DNA of 64,000 bases from Natranaeroarchaeum sulfidigenes. GTDB lineage: Archaea > Halobacteriota > Halobacteria > Halobacteriales > Natronoarchaeaceae. This document shows positions 27,499 to 35,433 of the stretch, in pieces. The position numbers and the translations under genes are program-made. Every line of letters begins with the position of its first letter. Within the stretch, counting starts at the first letter, position 1. The notes beneath the pieces were generated by a model, which did not search any database, was not told the origin of the DNA, and saw only the letters and a list, made by a program, of their open reading frames with translations. The stretch is taken from positions 2,170,001 through 2,234,000 of the forward strand of contig NZ_CP064786.1 of NCBI RefSeq assembly GCF_017094485.1, given 5' to 3'.

Positions 27499-28658
27499 CG
27501 ATCGCCTCCCACCCGACCGAGCAGGGCGACAAGGGACAGCGCGAGAGCCGCGACGCCGATGCCGAACCCGGCGAGATCGTCGTCCACACTCCCGTCATCC
27601 TCGGGGTCGGCCGGATCGTCACTGGTCTGCTCGTCACCATCCTCCTGATCGTCGACGCCGTTTTGTTGGGGATCATCATCAGCCTGTGTGGCATCGTCAC
27701 CGCCCTCGTCGGACTCGCTCTCTGCCGCATCGACGGCCTCCGCGTAGGAATCCTCGTGGAACGCCTCGGCCATCTCGGTTACGGCGTAGACGACCCGTGG
27801 GCCGGGCCGGTTGAGATGGTTAATATCGATGACGATCACCTGATCGTTCTGTACGGCGGTTGTCTCCTCGTACCCCTCGCCGTCCGGAATCTCGGGGGAG
27901 TTGGTGTTCAGTACGATCCAGTCGGGATCCGTGTCTACGACCGTCTCCTCGTTGAGTGGCTGGTACTCCTCTATCCCTTCCTCGGCGGCGACGTTTGTAC
28001 CCCCCGCAGCGACGATTAGTTCGTCGATAAAGGTGTCCTGACCGGCTGTGAAGCCGAAGAAACTGTAGAGCACGTCGGGTGACTCCTCGCCCTCGATCGT
28101 GTCGGCGACAATATCGAGCTGTTCGTCCATCCAGTCGGTTGTCTCTTCGGCACCCTCGCAGTTGCCCGAGAGTTTTCCGATCGTCTCGACGTTGCTGTAG
28201 ACATCATCGAGCGACGACGCTGACTCGAACTGATACACGGTCACTCCGAGTTCACGGAGCTGTTCAACGGTCTCGTCGTCGGTGGATCCCGGCGCAAGCA
28301 CGAGGTCGGGATCGAGACCGACGACCTTCTCGGTACTGACGGTCGTCTCCTCCTCGGAGATCGACTCGATTTCGTCGGTCCCCTCCAGATTCTCGGCGTG
28401 TTTGCTCACGCCGACGACCTGCTCTTTCCCGCCGATCTCCCAGAGTGTCTGTGCAGCGCTCGGCCGCAGTGTGACGATCCGGTCGGGCTGCTCTTCGAGT
28501 GTCAGTTCGGTTCCCGTTTCGTCCTCGACAGTTATTGGGAACGTACACTCCGGCTCGGCGGAGGTCGAATCCTGGCTCATCGGCGCTCCAATAGCGCCAG
28601 CAGGGGCAACAAGACTGATCACCAGCAATGCCACGACGACGGATACGCGTAGTTGCAT
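27495..28658 (-). CDS. btuF: Secreted BtuF-like corrinoid-binding protein, CTERM-anchored
   Basis: 387 residues from ATG 28658. There is a Sec signal at residues 1-24 (LRVSVVVALLVISLVAPAGA) and a BtuF-type binding fold at about 35-295 (RIVTLRPSAAQTLWEIG, DPDLVLAPGSTDDETVEQL, NHLNRPGPRVVYAVTEMAE). A long acidic Asp/Glu/Gln linker follows, then a C-terminal hydrophobic tail (DDLAGFGIGVAALALSLVALL then basic). The tail resembles the PGF-CTERM sorting signal processed by archaeosortase, but it has AGF in place of PGF. It binds corrinoid at the surface for import. Confidence 0.88.
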   Translation of the reverse strand: MQLRVSVVVALLVISLVAPAGAIGAPMSQDSTSAEPECTFPITVEDETGTELTLEEQPDRIVTLRPSAAQTLWEIGGKEQVVGVSKHAENLEGTDEIESISEEETTVSTEKVVGLDPDLVLAPGSTDDETVEQLRELGVTVYQFESASSLDDVYSNVETIGKLSGNCEGAEETTDWMDEQLDIVADTIEGEESPDVLYSFFGFTAGQDTFIDELIVAAGGTNVAAEEGIEEYQPLNEETVVDTDPDWIVLNTNSPEIPDGEGYEETTAVQNDQVIVIDINHLNRPGPRVVYAVTEMAEAFHEDSYAEAVDAAESESDEGGDDATQADDDPQQNGVDDQEDGDEQTSDDPADPEDDGSVDDDLAGFGIGVAALALSLVALLGRVGGDR

Positions 28659-28677
28659 CACCCGAAGCGTGCTACTG

Positions 28678-28703
28678 TTGCAATAAATATTTAACTAATG
28701 CAA
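28678..28703. promoter_or_regulatory. Divergent promoter with inverted repeat between btuF and cbiE
   Basis: TTGCA and TGCAA arms flank 16 AT-rich bases that contain AAATATTTAA, a TATA box usable in both directions. The element lies 19 bp from the btuF start and 16 bp from the cbiE start. It could be one switch for corrinoid import and for cobyrinate amidation genes. Confidence 0.5.
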
Positions 28704-28719
28704 TCTTGGTTGTTTTCAG

Positions 28720-29454
28720 ATGACGAGTGACAGCGGAGTAGGCGGAGCAGCCGGATCGGTCACAGCGGTTGGTATCGGTCCGGGGAATCCGGCGTACGTG
28801 ACCGGAAACGTCAGGGACGAGCTAGCGCGGGCGGATGTCGTCGTCGGGTTCGAGACAGTCGTCGGCTACGTCGACCAGTTCGTCGGCGGTGACATCCTCA
28901 CCTGTGGATACGACGACGAGGAAGCAACGCTGGAACGCTTCGGCGAGCGCGTCGCGGCGGGCGAGCACGGCGTTGCTGCGCTGATGGGCGATCCAAACGT
29001 GTCGGGTCACCAGTTCCTCGACTCCGTCCGTGAGGCCGTCCCCGGAACGGTGACGGTCCGTCCCGGCATCTCGTCGATTCAGGTCGCCGCAAGCAGGGCG
29101 GTTGTCCCGTTCGAGGAGACGACGTTCGTCACTCTGCACCGGCGCGGCCCGCTCGATGACGAGCTGGACCGGATCGCCCGGGCGGCCGGGGATCGACATC
29201 TGCTCGTTCTTCCACGCCCGTACGACTGGATGCCCGAAGATATCGCCGCGTTCCTCTTCGACACGGCAGAATCGACGGATCGAACGAACCGAAGCGAGCT
29301 TCGGGCAACCGTCTACGAACACCTGACTCACGACGAGGAGCGATCGACGGAGACGACGCTTGGAACCCTCGCTGCCGGAAGCGGTGGGAACGGACCGGAA
29401 GACTCAGCGTTTTCGGACCTGTCGGTAGTACTCGTGCGAGGCGATCAGGTGTGA
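28720..29454 (+). CDS. cbiE: Cobalt-precorrin-7 C5-methyltransferase-like
   Basis: 244 residues. The SAM-dependent tetrapyrrole methylase fold is marked by VTAVGIGPGNPAYVT, ADVVVGFETVV, LMGDPNVSGHQFL and RPGISSIQVAASRA. The final ATVYEHLTHDEERSTETTLGTLA plus DLSVVLV matches CbiE better than CbiH or CbiL. It would methylate C5 of the corrin precursor. It is the only ring-methylation gene here and overlaps cbiA by 4 bp. Confidence 0.82.
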   Translation: MTSDSGVGGAAGSVTAVGIGPGNPAYVTGNVRDELARADVVVGFETVVGYVDQFVGGDILTCGYDDEEATLERFGERVAAGEHGVAALMGDPNVSGHQFLDSVREAVPGTVTVRPGISSIQVAASRAVVPFEETTFVTLHRRGPLDDELDRIARAAGDRHLLVLPRPYDWMPEDIAAFLFDTAESTDRTNRSELRATVYEHLTHDEERSTETTLGTLAAGSGGNGPEDSAFSDLSVVLVRGDQV

Positions 29455-30776
29455 ATGGATTCGTACTCGGCGGGACGGCCTCTGGAGTCGGCAAGACCGT
29501 CGCAACGCTCGCCACGATCCGGGCGCTCGAACGATCAGGTGAGACCGTCCAGCCGGCGAAGGCCGGGCCGGACTTCATCGACCCGAGTCATCACGAGACG
29601 GTCGCTGGCCGTCCGTCCCGGACGCTAGACTGCTGGCTGCAGGGCGAGGTCGGCGTTCGTCGGAACTACTACCGGCCGACTGAGGGTGAGGATCCGCCAA
29701 CCATTTGCGTCGTCGAGGGTGTGATGGGGCTGTACGACGGCGACGGCTCCTCCACCGCGATGGTCGCAGAGGCGCTCGATCTGCCAGTTGTGCTCGTGGT
29801 CGACGCAAAAGCGGGGATGGAAAGCGTCGCCGCCACTGCCTACGGCTTCCAGCAGTACGCAGAGCAGGCGGGCAGGGAGATCGACGTGGTCGGCGTCATC
29901 GCCCAGCGCGCCCACGGCGGTCGACACGAGGCAGGAATCCGGGACGCGCTTCCCGAGTCGATCGAGTATCTCGGTCGGATTCCGCCAAACGAGGCGCTCG
30001 AAATCCCTGATCGCCATCTCGGACTGGAACTCGGCGAGGAAGCCGCGCTCCCGGTCGAGACTCTCGACGCCGCCGCAGAACATTTGCGAGCGGATCGGCT
30101 GCGCGATATCGCACGGACGCCGCCGCGACCGGAGCCCCAGCAGAAATCCAGCGGTGCCCACACCGACGCGACGGTCGCGGTTGCACGAGGGACGGCCTTC
30201 GCGTTCGCCTACCCAGCGACCCTCGAACGGCTCCGGGAGCGCGCAGAGGTGGTGACGTTCTCGCCCGCGGCGGGCGACGACCTGCCGCCCTGTGACGGCG
30301 TCTATCTCCCCGGCGGCTACCCCGAGTTGCATGCCGAGTCGCTCGCGGCGAGTCCGGCGCTGTCGACGCTGGCCGAGCGAGCCACAGAGAGGCTTCCGAT
30401 CCTCGGCGAGTGCGGCGGCCTGATGACCCTCTGTGAGTCGCTGACGACGGCGGATGGCGAGCGCCACGAGATGGCGGGCGTCCTCCCCGCCGACGTGACG
30501 ATGCACGACCGGTATCAGGCGCTCGACCACGTCGAACTGGTGGCTCGGGGTAATACGACCACTGCCAGCAGTGGCGAGCGACTGCGTGGCCACGAGTTCC
30601 ACTACTCCAGCGCCGATGTTGCGGGCGACGCGCGCTTTGCCTTCGACGTCCGCCGTGGCGACGGCATCCACGACGAGCAGGACGGCCTGACCGAGCACAG
30701 AACCCTCGGGACGTACGCCCACGTCCACCCGGAGAGCGGGGCGTTCGACAGCTTTTGCGACACACTCGACTCATGA
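29451..30776 (+). CDS. cbiA: Cobyrinate a,c-diamide synthase
   Basis: The GTG start at 29451 overlaps cbiE; 441 residues. The N-terminal ATPase half has GTASGVGKT and KAGPDFIDPSHH. The C-terminal class I glutamine amidotransferase half has the nucleophile Cys in GECGGLMTL and a final TYAHVHP. It amidates the a and c side chains of cobyrinate. It ends with an ATGA overlap into cobA. Confidence 0.93.
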   Translation: MNGFVLGGTASGVGKTVATLATIRALERSGETVQPAKAGPDFIDPSHHETVAGRPSRTLDCWLQGEVGVRRNYYRPTEGEDPPTICVVEGVMGLYDGDGSSTAMVAEALDLPVVLVVDAKAGMESVAATAYGFQQYAEQAGREIDVVGVIAQRAHGGRHEAGIRDALPESIEYLGRIPPNEALEIPDRHLGLELGEEAALPVETLDAAAEHLRADRLRDIARTPPRPEPQQKSSGAHTDATVAVARGTAFAFAYPATLERLRERAEVVTFSPAAGDDLPPCDGVYLPGGYPELHAESLAASPALSTLAERATERLPILGECGGLMTLCESLTTADGERHEMAGVLPADVTMHDRYQALDHVELVARGNTTTASSGERLRGHEFHYSSADVAGDARFAFDVRRGDGIHDEQDGLTEHRTLGTYAHVHPESGAFDSFCDTLDS

Positions 30777-31429
30777 CAGACGATACTCATACTGACAACG
30801 ACGGAGACAGCGCGGGAGCCACGCTTGGCGGCCGGAAGCCGACCGCTCAGCCCATCGAACCGAGCGAGCCAGAGGAGTTCGGCCTGGTGCAGGCCTGGTG
30901 GGGCGACGGGAAGGGCAAGACCACCGCAGCGATGGGCATGGGACTACGCGCGGCGGGCCACGGCTACCGCGTCCACATGCTCCAGTTCATGAAAGGCGGC
31001 GCGGAGACCGTCGAGGACGTCCGCGGTGAGTACAACGCGATCGAGCACATTCCCGGCTTCACCTACGAGAACGCCGGACACTACGGCTGGCACGGCTTCG
31101 GCGCGGCGGGCGGAGATCCGGACCACGACGAACGGGCGCAGGCGGCGTTCGACCGTGCCGAGGAACTCGTCGCCGAAGGGGTCGACGGCGAGGACCTGCA
31201 CATGCTGATCCTCGACGAGATACTGTACGCGGCAGACCGGGAACTGGTCGACCCCGACGGAGTGATCGACCTGATCGAGAACTCCCCAAACGACCTCGAA
31301 CTCGTCCTGACGGGGAGCCACGAGGAGCCGACCTACCTCCTCGATCACGCGGATCTCGTCACCGAGGTCAGCAAGGTGAAACACATGATCGACGCGGGAC
31401 AGCCAGCTCGGAAGGGCACCGAGTACTGA
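30773..31429 (+). CDS. cobA: Corrinoid adenosyltransferase (CobA/BtuR type)
   Basis: From ATG 30773 the protein has 218 residues. An acidic N-terminal extension of about 35 residues precedes the core. The P-loop is [13 protein letters not shown], followed by [20 protein letters not shown] and the final [26 protein letters not shown]. It adenosylates cobalt using ATP. It overlaps cbiA by 4 bp and is followed 2 bp later by cbiP. Confidence 0.93.
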   Translation: MTDDTHTDNDGDSAGATLGGRKPTAQPIEPSEPEEFGLVQAWWGDGKGKTTAAMGMGLRAAGHGYRVHMLQFMKGGAETVEDVRGEYNAIEHIPGFTYENAGHYGWHGFGAAGGDPDHDERAQAAFDRAEELVAEGVDGEDLHMLILDEILYAADRELVDPDGVIDLIENSPNDLELVLTGSHEEPTYLLDHADLVTEVSKVKHMIDAGQPARKGTEY

Positions 31430-31431
31430 CG

Positions 31432-33018
31432 ATGCGCGAGGACGTCGACGCGGAGCCGGCTGCGGTGGCCGAGGATCATACGAGAAACGCCCCCGACACC
31501 CCGACCCTCCTGATCGGCGGGACGGCCAGCCACGTCGGCAAGAGCACCATCGCTGCGGGGATCTGCCGGTATCTCGCCGATCGCGGTGTCGACGTCGCGC
31601 CATACAAAGCACAGAACATGAGCAACAACGCGCGGGTCGTGCCACGATCGAGGCAGGATGAGGATAGAGACGACCCGCCGGGAAGCGGCGAAATCGGTGT
31701 CTCCCAGTACGTCCAGTCCCGTGCGGCGCGTCGGCCTCCGACCACGGATGTCAACCCCGTCCTGTTGAAACCGCGTGGCGACGGCGAGAGCCAGCTCGTG
31801 ATCGACGGCCGGGCGGTCGGCCACTACGCGGCCGGAGAGTACTACGACGAGCACTGGGATCGTGCGCGAACGGCGGCGGTCGACGCACACCGCCGGCTCG
31901 CCGACGACGCCGATCTGGTCGTCGCCGAGGGGGCGGGCGGGATGGGCGAGATCAATCTCCACCACCGGGATCTCGCGAACGTCGAGACGGCCCGGTTTGC
32001 CGATGCGACGATCCTCCTCGTCGCGGACATCGAGCGCGGCGGCGCGTTCGCCAGCCTCGTTGGGACGCTCTCGCTCCTTCCCGAGGACCTCCGCGAGCAG
32101 GTTGGCGGCGTCGTCATCACGAAGTTCCGGGGCGATCGCTCGATCCTCGAACCGGGAATCACGGAGTTCGAAGAGCGGACGGGAGTGCCGGTACTCGGCG
32201 TGGTCCCCTACGACGACCCCGGCCTGCCCGCCGAGGATAGCGTCTCGCTCCCCCCGGTTGGCGAGCACTCCCTGCGTGGTACCGGGGACGGCGTCCCGGA
32301 CGACCGCGCGGTGACGATCGCCGTCCCGCGGCTGCCACGGATCTCGAACTTCACCGACCTGGAGCCGCTCGAACGCGAGTCCGGCGTCCGGGTATCGTAC
32401 CGACCGCTCGATGCAGCCTACGGCGACGCCGACGCGCTGGTACTTCCGGGGACGAAAAACACCGTCGACGACCTGCTCGCGCTGCGGGATGCGGGCTTCG
32501 ACGAGGAAATCCGGCGTTTTGAGGGCCCGATCGTCGGGCTCTGTGGCGGCTACCAGTTACTGGGCGAGCGGATCACGAACGCGGATATCGAGGGGACGGG
32601 CGAGCGAACGACAGTCGAGGGGCTTGGTATCCTTCCCGTTGAAACCGAGTTTTCTACAGAAAAACGCCTCGAACAGGCTACCGGGGAACTCATCGGCGTC
32701 GGTCCCCTCGACGGAGCGAGCGGTCCGGTGTCAGGGTACGAGATCCACATGGGGGAAACGACGCTCACGGACGCTGTCGAGCGGCCGTTTCCCGAAGCTG
32801 GGGCGGCAACCGAGAGCGTTCTGGGAACCTATCTCCACGGACTCTTCGAGAATCAGAACGTGCGGGACGTGTTCATCGACTCGGTCTTCGACGCGGCAGG
32901 GATCGACCGGGCCGCAGACGACCCCTCCGAGCAGACCAGTTACGACCGTGCTGCAGCGTTGATCGAGGAGTTCCTCGCGCTCGACGAACTCGGCGGATTG
33001 CAGGTACCGGAAGGGTAA
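31432..33018 (+). CDS. cbiP: Cobyric acid synthase
   Basis: 528 residues. The N-terminal P-loop is [17 protein letters not shown], followed by [14 protein letters not shown]. The C-terminal amidotransferase half has LCGGYQLLG and [12 protein letters not shown], and ends with LHGLFEN. It amidates four side chains of adenosylcobyrinate diamide. It is the last gene of the right cobalamin arm. Confidence 0.93.
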   Translation: MREDVDAEPAAVAEDHTRNAPDTPTLLIGGTASHVGKSTIAAGICRYLADRGVDVAPYKAQNMSNNARVVPRSRQDEDRDDPPGSGEIGVSQYVQSRAARRPPTTDVNPVLLKPRGDGESQLVIDGRAVGHYAAGEYYDEHWDRARTAAVDAHRRLADDADLVVAEGAGGMGEINLHHRDLANVETARFADATILLVADIERGGAFASLVGTLSLLPEDLREQVGGVVITKFRGDRSILEPGITEFEERTGVPVLGVVPYDDPGLPAEDSVSLPPVGEHSLRGTGDGVPDDRAVTIAVPRLPRISNFTDLEPLERESGVRVSYRPLDAAYGDADALVLPGTKNTVDDLLALRDAGFDEEIRRFEGPIVGLCGGYQLLGERITNADIEGTGERTTVEGLGILPVETEFSTEKRLEQATGELIGVGPLDGASGPVSGYEIHMGETTLTDAVERPFPEAGAATESVLGTYLHGLFENQNVRDVFIDSVFDAAGIDRAADDPSEQTSYDRAAALIEEFLALDELGGLQVPEG

Positions 33019-33067
33019 TTAAACACCCAGCATTCGACGAGTATCGTGACAGGGAGAGGCCGCAAGC

Positions 33068-33203
33068 TTTAGTATATTGGATGGGCAGGATAGCGTGTGG
33101 TCGTTACGGTCCCGTCACACGATGCGGCCACGCTCCGTATGCTGACCGTTCCCCACGCGGTTTTGCGGGTCGTTGACCCGTGAAACCTCTCCCCCTTTCG
33201 AAC
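33068..33203 (+). ncRNA. Candidate non-coding RNA with own promoter
   Basis: Between cbiP and the aIF2-beta gene lies a strong TATA-like TTTAGTATATT at 33068-33078, which would place a transcript start near 33098. The following 80 bases hold GTGTG/CACAC arms (33095-33120). They also hold a tight hairpin CGGGTC-GTT-GACCCG at 33166-33180, followed by CCTCTCCCCCTTT. The hairpin could equally be the terminator of the cobalamin operon. No reading frame is seen. Confidence 0.3.
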
Positions 33204-33815
33204 CTAGTTCGCTAGCCGTGAGAACGCGAGCGTTCCGCTGATGTTTTTGATATAGACCTCGACCACGTCCCCTTCCTCCGCGCCGGGGACGAAGATCGTG
33301 TACTTGCCTTTTTCGGCCACACCGTCGCCTTTCCGCCCTGTTCCGGTGATCTTGACCTGGTAGGTCTTGCCCTCCTCGACGGCGGCCGTCGAGACGTTGC
33401 TGCTCGTACTGGAGCGTTTCGAGACCGGCCGGAACGCACCACAGGCGTCACAGCGAAGCATCGGCGTCCGGTCCTCGCGCACGAGTCGGGTGTCCGGCAG
33501 TCCACACTCGGTACAGGTGACGTACTCGTCGGTATACTTTGCGACCGCGGCGTCGAAGTCGCCGTCGGAGAAGCTGCCGTTGTATCGACCACGTCCTTCC
33601 TCGAAGGTTCCGCTGGTACCGAGCTCGCGCTGGACGAACCGGTGGAGGTGTTCTGGGTCCCGGGAGAGCGTGTCCGCGATGTCGGAGAGGTTCGTAAACC
33701 GCGTGAATGCACCGTCTTTCTGCGCCGTCGCGTCGGGAATCGAGAGCCGCTCGTCGCTGCCGCCGATATCGGGCGTCTCCTCGATGGCCCGATCCAGACT
33801 GTCTTCGTAATCCAT
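33204..33815 (-). CDS. Translation initiation factor aIF2 beta-like with TRAM domain
   Basis: ATG 33815 (MDYEDSLDRAIEETPD) gives 203 residues. The middle carries the aIF2-beta fold (LSRDPEHLHRFVQRELGTSG) and a C4 zinc ribbon CTEC-x17-CDAC. The C-terminal 65 residues form a TRAM domain (GKTYQVKITGTGRKGDGVAEKGKYTIFVPGA). The beta/TRAM combination is known in haloarchaea. Whether it is the main aIF2-beta or a paralogue cannot be told here. Confidence 0.85.
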   Translation of the reverse strand: MDYEDSLDRAIEETPDIGGSDERLSIPDATAQKDGAFTRFTNLSDIADTLSRDPEHLHRFVQRELGTSGTFEEGRGRYNGSFSDGDFDAAVAKYTDEYVTCTECGLPDTRLVREDRTPMLRCDACGAFRPVSKRSSTSSNVSTAAVEEGKTYQVKITGTGRKGDGVAEKGKYTIFVPGAEEGDVVEVYIKNISGTLAFSRLAN

Positions 33816-33951
33816 ACTCGAATCCAGCGTGTCGAAACGTAAAGCGCGTTCGGTACGGGGTATTCGGCCACTCGGGGCACAAGCTCCAGAGAGATACAAG
33901 GGTGGTCGAGACGTGTTCGAACCGAACGTGCTCGCGGGCATATCTCAAGGT

Positions 33952-33971
33952 TTTACTGTATGCTTAGTAAA
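33952..33971. promoter_or_regulatory. Inverted repeat before XacD-like gene
   Basis: TTTACT-N8-AGTAAA ends 10 bp before the chosen ATG at 33981. A CATATC element at 33939-33944 could be the TATA box, so the dyad would cover the transcription start. It is a good place for a repressor of sugar catabolism. Confidence 0.45.
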
Positions 33972-33980
33972 GCACGGAGC

Positions 33981-35219
33981 ATGGGTGTCAATTACGGCGA
34001 CCTGCACGATCCGAATGCGGAGTACACGATGCGCGATCTCTCTTCTGAAACGATGGGAGTGACGAATGAACGAGGCGGCGGTCGCGACGTCGAGATTACC
34101 GATATCCAGACGACGATGGTCGATGGCAACTTCCCGTGGACCCTCGTCCGAATCTACACTGACGCCGGGATCGTCGGCACCGGCGAGGCTTACTGGGGTG
34201 CTGGTACACCGGAACTGATCGAGCGGATGACCCCGTTCCTGCAGGGGGAGAACCCGCTAGATATCGATCGGCTCACGGAACATCTCACCCAGAAGATGTC
34301 CGGCGAGGGATCGATCGGCGGCGTCACAGTCACCGCCATCTCCGGCATCGAGGTCGCGCTGCACGACCTCGCAGGGAAGATTCTCGAACTCCCAGCGTAC
34401 CAGCTTTTGGGCGGCAAGTACCGCGACGAGATGCGTGTCTACTGTGACTGCCACACCGAGGAGGAGGCCGACCCGATCGCCTGTGCCGACGAAGCCGAAC
34501 GCGTCGTCGAGGAACTCGGCTACGACGCCCTGAAGTTCGATCTCGACGTCCCGTCGGGCCACGAGAAAGACCGGGCGAACCGTCACCTTCGCGAGCCCGA
34601 AATCGACCACAAGGTCAGCATCGTCGAGGCCGTCACCGAGCGCGTCGGATCGCGTGCGGACGTCGCGTTCGACTGTCACTGGACGTTCTCGGGCGGGAGC
34701 GCGAAGCGCCTCGCCAAAGCGCTCGAACCGTACGACGTCTGGTGGCTCGAAGACCCAGTCCCGCCGGAGAACCACGACGTCCAGCGCGAGGTCACGCAGT
34801 CGACTTCGACGCCGATCACCGCCGGGGAGAACGTCTACCGTAAACACGGCCAGCGCCGACTCATCGAGGAACAGGCCGTCGACATGATCGCCCCGGATAT
34901 GCCGAAGGTCGGCGGGATGCGTGAAACTGTAAAAATCGCCGACAAGGCCGACATGTACTACATGCCGGTGGCGATGCACAACGTCGCCTCGCCCGTCGCG
35001 ACGATGGCGAGCGCCCACGTCGGTGCGGCGATCCCGAACTCGCTGGCCGTCGAGTACCACTCCTACGAACTCGGCTGGTGGGAGGATCTCGTCGAGGAGG
35101 ATGTCATCGAGGACGGCTACATCGAGATTCCCGAAAAGCCGGGTCTGGGTGTCACCCTCGACATGGACGTCGTCGAGGAGAAGATGGTCGACGGGGAGGA
35201 ACTGTTCGACGAAGCGTAA
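33981..35219 (+). CDS. Enolase-superfamily sugar-acid dehydratase, XacD-like
   Basis: I start at ATG 33981 (MGVNYGDLHDPNAEYTM); an ATG at 33960 overlaps the operator-like dyad. The 412-residue protein has the mandelate racemase-type fold: GTGEAYWGAG, the KFDLD catalytic strand, and metal ligands in FDCHW, WLEDPVPPEN and AGENVYR. The His of MHNVASPVATMASAH follows. From memory it is very close to Haloferax XacD, which dehydrates xylonate/arabinonate. No other pentose-pathway gene is beside it. Confidence 0.85.
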   Translation: MGVNYGDLHDPNAEYTMRDLSSETMGVTNERGGGRDVEITDIQTTMVDGNFPWTLVRIYTDAGIVGTGEAYWGAGTPELIERMTPFLQGENPLDIDRLTEHLTQKMSGEGSIGGVTVTAISGIEVALHDLAGKILELPAYQLLGGKYRDEMRVYCDCHTEEEADPIACADEAERVVEELGYDALKFDLDVPSGHEKDRANRHLREPEIDHKVSIVEAVTERVGSRADVAFDCHWTFSGGSAKRLAKALEPYDVWWLEDPVPPENHDVQREVTQSTSTPITAGENVYRKHGQRRLIEEQAVDMIAPDMPKVGGMRETVKIADKADMYYMPVAMHNVASPVATMASAHVGAAIPNSLAVEYHSYELGWWEDLVEEDVIEDGYIEIPEKPGLGVTLDMDVVEEKMVDGEELFDEA

Positions 35220-35293
35220 GCCGAAGTCGAGATAGCCACTCTTTGACGTGCAGGGATTGGTCACGAAGCAGCAGAAACTGAGACGACTTCTTA

Positions 35294-35359
35294 ACTACAG
35301 CTTTCGAAGTGTTTCACTACAGAAAGCGAAGTAATACAGTACAAGTTTTGAAGTATTGA
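35294..35359. repeat. Three 22-bp tandem repeats before histidine kinase gene
   Basis: Units start at 35294, 35316 and 35338. ACTACAG occurs at the first two and AGTACAA at the third, and GAAGT recurs at 35306, 35328 and 35350, exactly 22 bp apart. Two helical turns between units put equal faces on one side of DNA, as in direct-repeat operators. They lie 75-140 bp before the kinase start. Confidence 0.6.
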
Positions 35360-35433
35360 TCGCAAAGGGACCTGACCGTCGAAACAGTCAGTCCGGCACC
35401 ACTCTTATACAGCCCCCACGGCAATGTGGTAGT

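Noticed and set aside
29625-30728. 367-codon minus-strand frame opposite cbiA
   Set aside because: CbiA is certain on the plus strand. This frame is a shadow with basic composition.
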